Source: a virus
IMG/VR virus record: IMGVR_UViG_3300020165_000007
Location: 124,001-188,000 of that record
DNA: 64,000 nucleotides
Strand: one strand, 5' to 3'
The position numbers and the translations under genes are program-made. Below are positions 7,680 through 16,759 of this stretch, one piece after another; the stretch's first letter is position 1; every line of letters starts with the position of its first letter. Under the pieces are notes generated by a model. It made no database searches and had not been told where the DNA came from. It was given only the letters and a program-made list of their open reading frames with translations.

Positions 7680-9538
7680 AACGGGTCAAAAAGTGTGTAG
7701 TTGTTCAACAATTTAATTATTGTTGTCAACTTAGCACTACCTTTTTTTATTTCATTATCTTTATTAATTATTTCAAAATTAATTTTAGAGTTTTTTGGGT
7801 TAACCCCTGTAAATATTATAGAATCTTCACTTTCTGACGATTTAATTGCGTGAGGAGTATTAAGACCAAATTTATTATTTATATACTTTAATATTCTTCT
7901 ATACTCATTAACGTCTGACACTACATTATCATCAGATTCGACATCCGATAAAACATTTTCCAACAGATTTGTCATATCACTGTTAAACGAGTCATTAAAC
8001 ACATCCAAATCCTGATATTCATTTACACTATCCATAAAGTATGTGTCTAAGTCAATATTTTGTTGGATTACGTTCTCCAACACTTGCTCTGTAGACAAGT
8101 CTTTATTGTAATCTAAATTATCCTCGTAGATATCAATAAGTTTATCAATACTGATTTTATATTGACCAAAACAACCTTCATCGTCAACCTTTGTTAATCC
8201 TATTTCATCATAAAGATTACATATTTCATCTTCAATATATTTTATTACACCTTGGTGTATAGACCTGTCCTCGGCTTCGGAATACAAATAACCAAAATCT
8301 TCATATAATTTTGGTAATTTATTTTCTATAAATTTCGATACTTTTACGTCCCAATCACCGTCAGGTTTAATTTCACTACCATCAAACGCCTCTAACAACT
8401 CAGGTTCTATTATCTCAACAATAGAACGTAATATATCTATATGTTCAGGTGTTAATACATAAAGTGGGTAACCTTCCATCATATCGTCATTAAATCTTGA
8501 TGTCTCATAAAAAAAATCTCCATTAGGGTTTTCATATGACCATAGATAATAACCTATCGCATCTTCACCGACCTCATCCTCCATAAAGTCCAAATAATTC
8601 TTAAGTTCATTACTGAAATTAAAAATTGCGTTCTCACCATCAAACCTATCAAAGAAGTGAGATGTTAATGATTCATACATAGATGTCTTAGGGTTATTTT
8701 TTACTTTCTTTAGAGTTTCGTAGTCATCCCCACGTTCCGTCAGTTTATTAATCTCTTCCTTTATTGGTGCAAATCTTTCTAATAAAAAACTAAATTTTTC
8801 CCCGTGGTCCTGTTGATTGTATACCTCAGGTGTGCCGTTACCATGAGGTACAAGTAATGCCATTTTACCGTATGTTCTGTCTGAAGATTTTTTATCTATA
8901 ATGTAATATAGTTTACCTCTTGATGTATATCTGTTAAAATAGTCGTCGTTATCAGTACTGGTGGTACACCATTTAGTACTTGCTCCGTAGTAACATGATG
9001 ATTTATGTGATAATGGACGTATTATTAAAAATCTATCGTTTTCATAAACTCTATCTACTTCTTTTTTTACTTCTTTTTCAGTCCTTATCTCATCTAAATA
9101 ATCTTCGTACTTATTAACAAAACGAAATAAATCGTGAATGGTATCAAACGAGGTAATGTCTTTTGGTTTTGACCTTATCTTTTTTTCTGTACTTTCACTA
9201 CTAAAATTTCCTTCTATATTTAAGATATTAAACATATTATCAACCTTTTCAGGTGATAATCTTTCAACAATATCATGATACTTTTTAATATTGACCCATA
9301 TAATACTTGCGACTGAAATTGGGTCCCCTCCTCCTACAACTGAAGAAGTGGGTTTATTAATTTCATCTATAAATTTTTTAACACCCCATTCAGAATACTT
9401 TTTAGTTAAGCTTGGGTCGTTATTTATAATTATTTCGGCATATTTTATCGCCTCGTCACCTAACGGTTCAAGTTGATTTCGGAACTTATCTATTATACGC
9501 TCCTTTTTACCTTCTAATAATAGAGTTATAAACTTCAT
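7676..9538 (-). CDS. Candidate capsid-targeted protein with WCT motif
   Basis: A 620-residue protein. It starts MKFITLLLEGKK, a short hydrophobic leader reaching LLE-G, which fits the cleavable N-terminal pattern of this window. Around residues 165-225 is a conserved-looking block: FLIIRPLSHKSSCYYGASTK, then WCTTS and GKLYYIIDKK. I associate this block with phage proteins of unknown function. The C-terminal half is acidic and mostly helical. The start codon overlaps the stop of the upstream gene by 1 nt, so the two are coupled. Function unknown; head packaging is inferred. Confidence 0.75.
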   Translation of the reverse strand: MKFITLLLEGKKERIIDKFRNQLEPLGDEAIKYAEIIINNDPSLTKKYSEWGVKKFIDEINKPTSSVVGGGDPISVASIIWVNIKKYHDIVERLSPEKVDNMFNILNIEGNFSSESTEKKIRSKPKDITSFDTIHDLFRFVNKYEDYLDEIRTEKEVKKEVDRVYENDRFLIIRPLSHKSSCYYGASTKWCTTSTDNDDYFNRYTSRGKLYYIIDKKSSDRTYGKMALLVPHGNGTPEVYNQQDHGEKFSFLLERFAPIKEEINKLTERGDDYETLKKVKNNPKTSMYESLTSHFFDRFDGENAIFNFSNELKNYLDFMEDEVGEDAIGYYLWSYENPNGDFFYETSRFNDDMMEGYPLYVLTPEHIDILRSIVEIIEPELLEAFDGSEIKPDGDWDVKVSKFIENKLPKLYEDFGYLYSEAEDRSIHQGVIKYIEDEICNLYDEIGLTKVDDEGCFGQYKISIDKLIDIYEDNLDYNKDLSTEQVLENVIQQNIDLDTYFMDSVNEYQDLDVFNDSFNSDMTNLLENVLSDVESDDNVVSDVNEYRRILKYINNKFGLNTPHAIKSSESEDSIIFTGVNPKNSKINFEIINKDNEIKKGSAKLTTIIKLLNNYTLFDPF

Positions 9539-10962
9539 TAGTCATATGCTGCACATCCTATACCACCACTGTCTTCAAAAAATCCGACACCACCACCGCT
9601 CTTAATAAAATTAAAAATCTTACGGTTTCTCCCTCCTGTTGGTTGTGTATCACTTGTTATTTTAATATCCCATTCACCAATTTTATCATCAGTACCAGGT
9701 TCACTCTTTTCTGTATCATAATCAAATTTAACAGCCAATTGTATTATACAATATTTATACTGTTCATATTCATTTGGTGAACTGTGTGGTTCTTGCCCAT
9801 TAAATGTTCTGTCACCCTCTTGTTTAAATGAATTAGGGTCACCACCACCATCAGAAAATTGATTTGGACTTGGTGGATTTGGTCCTGATGAACCGTCACC
9901 ATTTCTACCATTAGAATTTAAAGTGACATTTACTGTACTTATGTCGGGTACTAAAGAACTTAATTCATTAACTATGTAACTATATACACTTTCAGCTCTC
10001 TCTTGAGAAAGTTCTTTAAAATTCATTTGCTGAGCCTCTCCTGTATTTCTGTATCTTGACGCTGATGTCGCAATTACAAATGGGTAGTTTTCACCGTCTA
10101 CTTTATTCGCCACTGAAACTTTAGCATCTGGAAATTGTTTTAGAAAATCGGTAATATCACCTTTAAATTTTTTAGTCCACTCAACGACGCCTTGACCCAC
10201 TCTTGTTGAGTTGTTAGGGAATGGTTCACCTTCAGTTTTCTTGTCTATTGAGTGATTAACTTTAACCGCGGGTATTACAGTTTCATCTTTTTCTTCTTTT
10301 GATAACTTACCAGGTATTAGACGTATTGATTTAATATTTTTTCTACATTCACCTATATCAGGAGTACTTTCATCTTTCTTTTCAGGGTATTTTTTAGTAC
10401 ACCAATCGATAAAATATTGAATGAACCCTTCTTTATTTTCTTCTGTCATAGGAGGAACATCGGCACCTGATTGTCTTTTGTCTTTTCCTTTTACACCCTT
10501 ACTACCAGTTTTACAAGCGTTAAGTGATGACTCATTAAAGTCCGGATTTAACGAATCTTCGCCGAGAGGGAATCCGAATTTTACTTGACCTAAACGGTCA
10601 CCGTTTTGGTCTTCAATATTTCTTAACTCTTTTACAGAGTTACGATATTGGCTTTCATCTTTAAAATATGATTTAGGGATGTAATTGTAACTACTGTATA
10701 GATATTGTCCATCAACACCTCTTCTTGTTGTTGTTTTTTCCGGTAACTTTTCAGACTCTAATTCTGAAACAGGGAATCTATATTTGAAATAATATCTTGG
10801 TGAACAACTGAAATCATCACCAGCACTTTCCCAATAAATTTTACTCTTTTCATCTAATAATGAGACAAACACTCTTTCTATATTGTCAGTTTGTTCTAAA
10901 ACTAACTCCAACCCCATAATTTGTCTCATGCGGTTAACTTCATTTATAATATTACGCTTCAT
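9538..10962 (-). CDS. Candidate capsid-targeted protein with OmpA-like domain
   Basis: A 474-residue protein. The N-terminus (MKRNIINEVNRMRQIMGLEL then VLEQ) is a basic amphipathic helix ending in LE-Q, as in other cargo candidates. Residues about 240-370 resemble an OmpA-like domain: a beta strand (YPFVIATSASRYR) followed by the typical helix LSQERAESVYSYIV, then another strand. OmpA-like domains bind peptidoglycan, which would suit a protein acting in the periplasm during entry. A Gly/Pro/Asn-rich stretch follows. TATTTATA lies 13 nt before the ATG. The OmpA assignment is moderate. Confidence 0.75.
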   Translation of the reverse strand: MKRNIINEVNRMRQIMGLELVLEQTDNIERVFVSLLDEKSKIYWESAGDDFSCSPRYYFKYRFPVSELESEKLPEKTTTRRGVDGQYLYSSYNYIPKSYFKDESQYRNSVKELRNIEDQNGDRLGQVKFGFPLGEDSLNPDFNESSLNACKTGSKGVKGKDKRQSGADVPPMTEENKEGFIQYFIDWCTKKYPEKKDESTPDIGECRKNIKSIRLIPGKLSKEEKDETVIPAVKVNHSIDKKTEGEPFPNNSTRVGQGVVEWTKKFKGDITDFLKQFPDAKVSVANKVDGENYPFVIATSASRYRNTGEAQQMNFKELSQERAESVYSYIVNELSSLVPDISTVNVTLNSNGRNGDGSSGPNPPSPNQFSDGGGDPNSFKQEGDRTFNGQEPHSSPNEYEQYKYCIIQLAVKFDYDTEKSEPGTDDKIGEWDIKITSDTQPTGGRNRKIFNFIKSGGGVGFFEDSGGIGCAAYD

Positions 10963-10975
10963 TGTAATTTTTCTT

Positions 10976-10983
10976 TATAAATA
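10976..10983 (-). promoter_or_regulatory. Late-type promoter motif TATTTATA
   Basis: Perfect octamer on the minus strand, 13 nt before the ATG at 10962. Confidence 0.5.
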
Positions 10984-11020
10984 GTTTGTATAAAGAAAAA
11001 CTTTCACTATCTTTATGTTT

Positions 11021-11584
11021 ATGAAGAATCTATTACCCCTCCTTTTTTGTTTGATTTCATTAACGACCACATCTCAAATTACATGGGAAGGTGCTAAATG
11101 TTATTATATTGATGATAAGGGTAATGAGGTTGAAGTTTCATGTGAAGGATATATCCCAACACCAGTACCTCAGGTAAATATTGATTCTCTTTGTTGGGAA
11201 ATGGAAAAACGTTTTGTAAATACATTAAACGAATGGAGAGTAAATCATGGATTGAATGGATTAGAATACGATGATGACATGGAATCTCTACTGACTGTGC
11301 CTTGGAATGAAAATCAGGTAAAAACAGGTAAAGTTGGTCATGGTGAAGGGTATAACAGTTTCACAAATCGGATTGATTGGGCGGGTTTTGATACTTGTGG
11401 TGAATGTTGTGGGTCTAATCATAGGTCGGATGTTAATAATGTTTCTCAGTTTTTTTTACAGTATCAAAAAAGTCCCCCACACTGGAAAATTTTAACAAAT
11501 AGTAAGTATAACTATATTTCTGTATCAGTTCTTTATGACCGAGAAACAAATACTTATTATTCTGTAGTAAATGTTCGAAAGTGA
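11021..11584 (+). CDS. Secreted CAP/SCP-domain protein
   Basis: About 187 residues. A clear signal peptide (MKNLLPLLFCLISLTTTSQ) is followed by a short linker. A CAP (PR-1/SCP) domain starts near residue 60: LNEWRVNHGLNGLEYDDDM, then the metal-site-type HGEGYNS, a Cys-rich GECCGSN, and HWKILTNSKYNYISVSVLYD. The order and spacing match bacterial CAP proteins, whose functions are diverse (lipid or protein binding, some nuclease or protease claims). It would be exported to the periplasm or outside. I chose the second in-frame ATG so the signal peptide starts with MK; the ATG at 11015 is equally possible. Confidence 0.8.
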   Translation: MKNLLPLLFCLISLTTTSQITWEGAKCYYIDDKGNEVEVSCEGYIPTPVPQVNIDSLCWEMEKRFVNTLNEWRVNHGLNGLEYDDDMESLLTVPWNENQVKTGKVGHGEGYNSFTNRIDWAGFDTCGECCGSNHRSDVNNVSQFFLQYQKSPPHWKILTNSKYNYISVSVLYDRETNTYYSVVNVRK

Positions 11585-11585
11585 T

Positions 11586-11615
11586 TTGATTGTTTAAGAT
11601 TTATATTTATATTTG
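11586..11615 (+). promoter_or_regulatory. Bacteroidota-type promoter of tmRNA
   Basis: TTG at 11586-11588 and TATATTTG at 11608-11615, spacing 19 nt, overlapping the end of the CAP gene. The mature tmRNA 5' end is 19 nt further on. Confidence 0.75.
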
Positions 11616-11634
11616 TAGTGTTCTTTGAAAATAT

Positions 11635-12021
11635 GGGGGTGTTTTATGGATTTGACCGGTATGGTCAGGTGTAGAGTGCACGTAGTGAGAGGATACCTAT
11701 CACTTTAATCTACGGTTTCAATTTGTAACAGGCGAAACTTTCGCAAAACTTCAGGCTGTCGGTTTACTCCGCACTGAAGAGGTTTACGCTGCCTAAGGCA
11801 TCGTTTACCACGGGTCGGTCAGGACGTTAACCTTGGAACAGAAGTCCGTTGTAGTGGTGGAAAAATGACTGAACCCTAAATCGAGTCATACATCTATTGT
11901 CAGTGGAGGATGTTAAAATTCAACTGAATATTTCGGATTATTAAGAATTAATAATGAACTAAACGTGTAGGACTCTATATTTGAAATATTTGGGACCTGG
12001 GTTCGAGCCCCAGCACCTCCA
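11635..12021 (+). ncRNA. ssrA: Transfer-messenger RNA (tmRNA)
   Basis: The 5' end GGGGGTG pairs with CACCTCC at the 3' end to form the acceptor stem, and a T-arm with GGTTCGAGCCCC precedes it. The 5' region carries the typical GGATTTGAC. The tag frame starts at 11731 (GETFAKL) and ends TEEVYAA with a TAA stop at 11794-11796, giving a 21-residue tag. A start of GE fits Bacteroidota tags, but the end is VYAA where ALAA is usual, and the tag is longer than the short host tags I know. The gene codes no CCA. It rescues stalled ribosomes and marks products for ATP-dependent proteases, which fits the Clp genes in this window. Confidence 0.92.
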
Positions 12022-12029
12022 CAAATAAA

Positions 12030-12060
12030 TCCCCTATTGTTTTGGCAGTAGGGGATTTTT
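12030..12060 (+). terminator. Rho-independent terminator of tmRNA
   Basis: Stem TCCCCTA with TAGGGGA followed by five T. The -33 element of the next promoter lies inside its loop. Confidence 0.8.
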
Positions 12061-12072
12061 GACTTATATTTG
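12042..12072 (+). promoter_or_regulatory. Bacteroidota-type promoter
   Basis: TTG at 12042-12044 inside the preceding terminator hairpin and TATATTTG at 12065-12072, spacing 20 nt, upstream of the ATG at 12103. Confidence 0.7.
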
Positions 12073-12102
12073 TATCACAATCACCACATAAACAATATTA
12101 AT

Positions 12103-12690
12103 ATGACTCAAGAACAAGTAATCGAAGAAGTGCAGAACTACAACGGAACCAACAATTTTATGAACTCACTCAAAAGAGGTCTTAATAAGTTTAACTCACT
12201 GACCGATAATCAAACCGCAGCAGCTATTCGTGTTATCGAGGGTGCTCGTCGTCATGAACAGGCTCAACAGCGTTTGAATATCACTTTGGTTGGTGATACC
12301 ATCAAGATTGGTCGTAAGATTGCATTGGGTATTAAAGAAGAGTATGGTCTTGAGTTTCACCCCATCCTTATCGATGTAACTGCGGTTACGGGTATGACTG
12401 ACCGAGCACTTCGGGTCAAAGGCAAGTTGACGAAAGAAAACGGAGGTGTATGTCGTTGTTGCGCTAAAACCCTTACTGATGATGTTTCTAAGTTGACAGG
12501 TATCGGTCCTGTGTGTTCTAAGTATGTTGGTGTTGCTCATCCTCGTAGCGCTTACGACACTGTCGCAATCGAGAATTATAAAAAGGATATGTCTCGAAAA
12601 ATTGATGAGATTGGTGAGTTTGAGTTTTGGATTCCTAAAAGGGCGATTGTTAAGTGGAATGGTATGGGAGGAGTGATGGTGAAGATGTGA
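12103..12690 (+). CDS. DUF6011-like zinc-finger protein
   Basis: About 195 residues from the ATG at 12103, downstream of a clear promoter; the earlier in-frame ATG at 12070 lies within the promoter. Near residues 120-150 is a four-cysteine zinc site of the DUF6011 type: VCRCCAKTLTD followed by LTGIGPVCSKYVG. The N-terminal half is helical. The function of DUF6011 is unknown; a nucleic-acid or protein-binding role is plausible. Ten of twelve arginines use CGN codons, which sets it apart from virion-type genes. The host-type promoter suggests early expression. Confidence 0.85.
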   Translation: MTQEQVIEEVQNYNGTNNFMNSLKRGLNKFNSLTDNQTAAAIRVIEGARRHEQAQQRLNITLVGDTIKIGRKIALGIKEEYGLEFHPILIDVTAVTGMTDRALRVKGKLTKENGGVCRCCAKTLTDDVSKLTGIGPVCSKYVGVAHPRSAYDTVAIENYKKDMSRKIDEIGEFEFWIPKRAIVKWNGMGGVMVKM

Positions 12691-12718
12691 GAAGGGGGGG
12701 TAACACCCCCCTTTTTTG
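12691..12718 (+). terminator. Rho-independent terminator
   Basis: A run of seven G and its C-rich complement around a TAACA loop, followed by six T. Confidence 0.8.
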
Positions 12719-12725
12719 TTTTTTA

Positions 12726-12733
12726 TATATTTG
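12726..12733 (+). promoter_or_regulatory. TAnnTTTG element upstream of holin candidate
   Basis: TATATTTG with no good TTG at 19-21 nt upstream; the preceding terminator occupies that space. A weak or partial promoter for the gene at 12773. Confidence 0.4.
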
Positions 12734-12772
12734 TAGATATTTATTACAATAAACTGTAAAAAAATATTTAAT

Positions 12773-13003
12773 ATGGGAACAGCAGAAATTAAAAGTCTTA
12801 TTAGACACGGATTAACCGCAATTGGTACTTTGTTGGTACTAACAGGTTTGAACACATGGATACCTTTGGTAGACTTATTAACTGAGAATTTAGATTCAGT
12901 AATAAATGCTATCGAGGTTCTAATAGGTTTAGGAATAGCGGTCTTTGGATTCTTTAGGAACAAAGAGAGATTCGAAATAGTTAAGGAGGCCGAGGCCAAA
13001 TAA
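12773..13003 (+). CDS. Small two-helix membrane protein, holin candidate
   Basis: Seventy-six residues with two hydrophobic segments (residues about 11-32 and 45-62) separated by an acidic loop, and a charged C-terminus (RNKERFEIVKEAEAK). Size and layout match class II holins or their regulators. It stands between two terminators as a single-gene unit. No lysis enzyme is adjacent: the amidase is at 34 kb, so the holin role is inferred from topology only. Confidence 0.6.
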   Translation: MGTAEIKSLIRHGLTAIGTLLVLTGLNTWIPLVDLLTENLDSVINAIEVLIGLGIAVFGFFRNKERFEIVKEAEAK

Positions 13004-13020
13004 TAAAAACCTTTAAAATT

Positions 13021-13052
13021 AAAACCCCCGAACAAATCGGGGGTTTTTTTTT
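13021..13052 (+). terminator. Rho-independent terminator
   Basis: Stem ACCCCCG with CGGGGGT followed by nine T; also A-rich on the other side. Confidence 0.85.
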
Positions 13053-13094
13053 GACTAATAAATTATTATATTTTATATTATAAAAAAAAACATA

Positions 13095-13592
13095 ATGAGT
13101 AACGTACTTGTACTAAATTCTGATTTTTCACCATTAAATATCACAACTTTACATAGAGGGTTTATATTGGTGAACAAAGGTAAAGCAGAAATAGTAAAAA
13201 AGGGAGACCGTGATATCGTCACCACTATAGGTAAATTTGTTCGTCCCGTAATTATAAGGTTATTAAATTATATTAGATATCGAAGAACCTCATTAAAAGT
13301 TAATAGAAAAAGAATTTTTAAAAGAGATAAGTCTACCTGCCAATATTGCGGTTCAAAAAAAAATCTAACTATCGACCACATTATACCTCGTTCTCGTGGA
13401 GGTAAGAATACTTGGAAAAATTTGGTTACTTGTTGTTCTAGATGTAATGTTACAAAAGGTAATAAAACCCCTAACGAGTGGGGTGTTAAGTTAATAAATA
13501 GACCTCATGAACCCTCTGTATTTTCTTCCTTATTATACGAAGAAGCTGAGGTTATATGGGACGATTTTAGGAAAGGATTTTCTACTTATTGA
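13095..13592 (+). CDS. HNH endonuclease
   Basis: A 165-residue protein. The C-terminal half has the HNH fold with its zinc site: CQYCGSKKNLTIDHIIPRSR, then GGKNTWKNLVTCC and CNVTKGNKTP. The first His of the motif (DHIIP), the Asn (KNL) and the last Asn/Lys region are present, so it looks active. The N-terminal 75 residues, beginning VLVLNSDFSPLN, match a common family of stand-alone HNH proteins in bacteria and phages. It could be a homing-type or packaging-associated nuclease; no intron or split gene is next to it. Confidence 0.9.
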   Translation: MSNVLVLNSDFSPLNITTLHRGFILVNKGKAEIVKKGDRDIVTTIGKFVRPVIIRLLNYIRYRRTSLKVNRKRIFKRDKSTCQYCGSKKNLTIDHIIPRSRGGKNTWKNLVTCCSRCNVTKGNKTPNEWGVKLINRPHEPSVFSSLLYEEAEVIWDDFRKGFSTY

Positions 13593-13648
13593 CCGTTATA
13601 AACTATTTATAGGTGTAGTTCTTCATAAACAAGTAAACCTATAAATTA

Positions 13649-16645
13649 ATGAATTTTACTTTTTTTAATAAGGCACGCCGTATGCTTTTAATACCTTTAA
13701 TGCTCTTGTTTTCAGTAGTATTAAGGGCTCAATGTGACGTTTTTATAGAACAGGGTTCTGTAGTCGTCACTGATAATGGTAGTGGTGTCAAGTTTCAATT
13801 TGACGTTACAAACAATTCGGGTAGTGAATGGGAAGGGGACGTACTTAAGATGTATTGGTCACTTAATTCAAGTGCACCAATATGGACCATAGATTATACC
13901 TCAAACAACAATGTTGGACCCTTACCTCCTGGTCAGACTAGGACAATAACAACCCCTTGGTTCGACATTCCAAATCTCCCTTCATGGTTTCCTGAAGACC
14001 CAGGTCCTGGTGGAGTAAATGATTTATCGTGGGAAGAGTCTATGGAATGGGCGTATTATGGTTTATCTTTCCCTTTTGATGGGGCTTGGTCACAATTTAA
14101 TCTTAGGTTAGGTAGTTGTGGGTTAGCTGATGGCGCTTGGGTATATAACTCAGACGGAACACCATACTACGGACCTTTTAATACTGATTGTCCTGATGTA
14201 AATAATGATGCGTTTTGTGATTGTGATGTTAATTTCCTTGGATTTGACCCTGAAACATATGACGTAAGTATTGAAGTAGTATCACATTGGAACTGTGGCA
14301 CTTCTTTAAATACGGTGGGTCAGTCGGGACAAATGGATTATGTAAATATGGTTCAAATAGGTGCACACGTACCTGGTTGGGATTATGAATGGGGTTGTAC
14401 CGCATCTGAATATCATTTAGGATGGACATTTGATAATCCTGTATCATTTGCTGAGTATTACGCGGGTGATACAATAAATTATAATATGTTTGCTGACGAT
14501 ACATTTTATGATGATTGTTTCCAAAGTATCTTAGAGTCTGATACATTAACTTCATGTTTGGAAGTTGTATTATGGCAAATAAACTATTCGGAAACTGCGA
14601 TTATTGGTGAAATTGATGGTGGTTGGGCCCAGACGTGTGGATTATGTGCGGACCAAACACAGTTTTATCCTGACATATCAATGGAATTAAATTCTATTAA
14701 TGTATGTGATGCACCACCCCCTATTTACCCTGGTTGTACTGACCCTTTAGCAGAAAACTTTAATGGTAATGCGGGGTATGATGACGGGACTTGTACTTTT
14801 GCACCTGTATACGGTTGTCAAGACCCTATCGCTTGTAATTATAATCAACAAGCAACCGAAAATGATGACTCATGTATATATTGTGATACTCCAGAGGGAG
14901 AAGAATTATGTAATGAATATCATGGCGATAGCACTTATTGGGAGTTTTATAGTAATCTATTCGACTGTGATGATGAAGTAATATATACTCCTGACGCAGG
15001 TGGATATGTTTCATTTGTAAATGCAGTGTGTGATGACGGGATAGTTTCTAACGAAATTAGTATAATAGTAGTTAACCCTGATACGGGTAATTTTAATTCA
15101 AATGACACATTATTTGTGTATTGTGTAGAAGTACCTGAATTAGGTCTTGATACTTGTTTAAATGGTAATTTAAACGGTACTGATTGGATTGAACCTGGTG
15201 GGGGTCAGTTAATATGGACTATTAATGTACCTGATTTTATAACTCAACTAACAATTAATGTATATGATGTTGAAGGTGAGATTGATGAATATTCATATAA
15301 CAATACGTTCTTATACTTAAATAATATAAGTGACCCCGATGTATGTCTTGTTTTAGGATGTACAGACCCAATAGCGGAAAATTATAATCCGTTAGCAACT
15401 GAGGATGATGGAAGTTGTGAATATATGGTTGATTTATCATTAGATAGTATAACTATAAACGAATACTGTGACGGATTTACCCCATACTGGGTTCCTACGT
15501 TACATCTAAACAATCTAACCAATCCCGCGATAAATGAATACTGTATTAAAGTTCAAGTCTTAGGACAAACAAACGACACTATTTGTTTTAATGCGATGGG
15601 TACAACAATAAACTCATTCGGTGATATCTCTATTGAGTGGCCTAACCCCATATACTCATATGGTGTTGTTAGTGTACACGTTTTAGACGTAAATGGTGAG
15701 AGTCCTAACTCATGGGAAAATTTCGGAGAAGATGATAATATTAGTAATAATATACTTGTCCTTACAATCGGAGGTTCCGGAATTAATTGCAATGTTGCGG
15801 GATGTATCGACGATACTGCTAATAACTATAATCCTGACGCAAATGTGGATGATGGTAGTTGTACTTACGATATATTCGGATGTACCGATGAAAGCGCTAA
15901 TAATTACAATCCCAATGCGAATTTAGACGATGGTACATGTACGTATGATATTTATGGTTGTACAGATGAAGAAGCAAATAACTACAACTCAACAGCTAAC
16001 GTGGACGATGGGTCTTGTACTTATGACGTTTTCGGCTGTACAGACTCAACCGCAAATAATTATAACCTCTTAGCTACAGTCGATGACGGTTCTTGTGAAT
16101 ATGATGTATTTGGGTGTACTGATGAAAGTGCTAACAATTATAATTCACTTGCTAACGTGGATGATGGTAGTTGTACTTACGATATATTAGGGTGTACCGA
16201 TTTAAACGCTAACAATTATAATATGTTCGCAAATGTAAATGATGGGTCATGTGAATATGACGTGTTTGGATGTACTAACATGGACGCATTAAATTATAAT
16301 TTTGAAGCGACGATAGAAGATGGTACTTGTGTTTTTCCTAGTCCTTGTGATGAATTCGACGGTCAGGCATTTGCACCTAACGCATTTAGTCCTAATAATG
16401 ACGGTTTAAACGATTCTTGGGGGGTAATAACCGACGAAGAGTGTTGGAACACATGGGAAGTATCTATTTTCAATAGATGGGGTCAAGTGGTCTTTAAAAT
16501 CGATAATCCTAATGGAAGATGGGATGGAAGTTTTAATAATGGTGGGTATTACGTACAAGACGGAGTTTACGCTTACACAATTAGGGCAGTGGCATGGAAT
16601 TTGGAGGTCTTGGATACGAGTGGTTATATAACCGTTCTCAGGTAA
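13649..16645 (+). CDS. Large secreted repeat protein with T9SS type B-like sorting domain
   Basis: A 998-residue protein with an N-terminal signal peptide (hydrophobic core LLIPLMLLFSVVL, cut near RAQ). Residues about 30-350 are beta-rich. Ten copies of a Cys-bounded repeat, pattern GCTD-x2-A-x-NYN-x2-A-x2-DDGSC, follow: three dispersed and the last seven in tandem (nt about 15,798-16,340). These look like short Ca-binding repeats. The last 85 residues match the gliding-motility-associated type B C-terminal domain: FAPNAFSPNNDGLND, IFNRWGQVVF, WDG, VQDGVYAYTI. Type B tails direct export by the T9SS and attachment through PorP/SprF-like proteins, and one is encoded at 23.5 kb. The product would be a cell-surface adhesin or shield made during infection. 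Confidence 0.88.
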   Translation: MNFTFFNKARRMLLIPLMLLFSVVLRAQCDVFIEQGSVVVTDNGSGVKFQFDVTNNSGSEWEGDVLKMYWSLNSSAPIWTIDYTSNNNVGPLPPGQTRTITTPWFDIPNLPSWFPEDPGPGGVNDLSWEESMEWAYYGLSFPFDGAWSQFNLRLGSCGLADGAWVYNSDGTPYYGPFNTDCPDVNNDAFCDCDVNFLGFDPETYDVSIEVVSHWNCGTSLNTVGQSGQMDYVNMVQIGAHVPGWDYEWGCTASEYHLGWTFDNPVSFAEYYAGDTINYNMFADDTFYDDCFQSILESDTLTSCLEVVLWQINYSETAIIGEIDGGWAQTCGLCADQTQFYPDISMELNSINVCDAPPPIYPGCTDPLAENFNGNAGYDDGTCTFAPVYGCQDPIACNYNQQATENDDSCIYCDTPEGEELCNEYHGDSTYWEFYSNLFDCDDEVIYTPDAGGYVSFVNAVCDDGIVSNEISIIVVNPDTGNFNSNDTLFVYCVEVPELGLDTCLNGNLNGTDWIEPGGGQLIWTINVPDFITQLTINVYDVEGEIDEYSYNNTFLYLNNISDPDVCLVLGCTDPIAENYNPLATEDDGSCEYMVDLSLDSITINEYCDGFTPYWVPTLHLNNLTNPAINEYCIKVQVLGQTNDTICFNAMGTTINSFGDISIEWPNPIYSYGVVSVHVLDVNGESPNSWENFGEDDNISNNILVLTIGGSGINCNVAGCIDDTANNYNPDANVDDGSCTYDIFGCTDESANNYNPNANLDDGTCTYDIYGCTDEEANNYNSTANVDDGSCTYDVFGCTDSTANNYNLLATVDDGSCEYDVFGCTDESANNYNSLANVDDGSCTYDILGCTDLNANNYNMFANVNDGSCEYDVFGCTNMDALNYNFEATIEDGTCVFPSPCDEFDGQAFAPNAFSPNNDGLNDSWGVITDEECWNTWEVSIFNRWGQVVFKIDNPNGRWDGSFNNGGYYVQDGVYAYTIRAVAWNLEVLDTSGYITVLR

Positions 16646-16660
16646 ACAATCGATTAAATA

Positions 16661-16689
16661 AAAAAGTGACCTTCGGGTCACTTTTTTTT
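16661..16689 (+). terminator. Rho-independent terminator after repeat protein
   Basis: Stem AAGTGACC with GGTCACTT around a TTCG tetraloop, followed by eight T. Confidence 0.88.
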
Positions 16690-16696
16690 ATATAAG

Positions 16697-16725
16697 AAAA
16701 AAGGACTGACACCGCCAGTCCTTTT
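16697..16725 (-). terminator. Rho-independent terminator for the minus-strand run
   Basis: Stem AAAAGGACTG with CAGTCCTTTT; on the minus strand it is followed by a T-rich tract. It stands back to back with the preceding plus-strand terminator. Confidence 0.8.
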
Positions 16726-16759
16726 CATAGATTTAATTTTACCCCCTTTTTTTAAAAGT

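Noticed and set aside
12196-13035. A 279-codon open frame on the minus strand
   Set aside because: It lies antisense to the DUF6011-like gene, crosses a terminator and the holin candidate, and has no family resemblance. The plus-strand genes explain the sequence.
14229-15792. Several 60-108 codon minus-strand frames inside the large repeat protein gene
   Set aside because: They are antisense shadows of repeated Asp/Asn/Tyr codons and lack start signals or homology.
15798-16340. CRISPR-like array
   Set aside because: The repeats are protein-coding with a fixed 78-nt period and variable third bases; no array of short identical repeats with unique spacers is present anywhere in the window.
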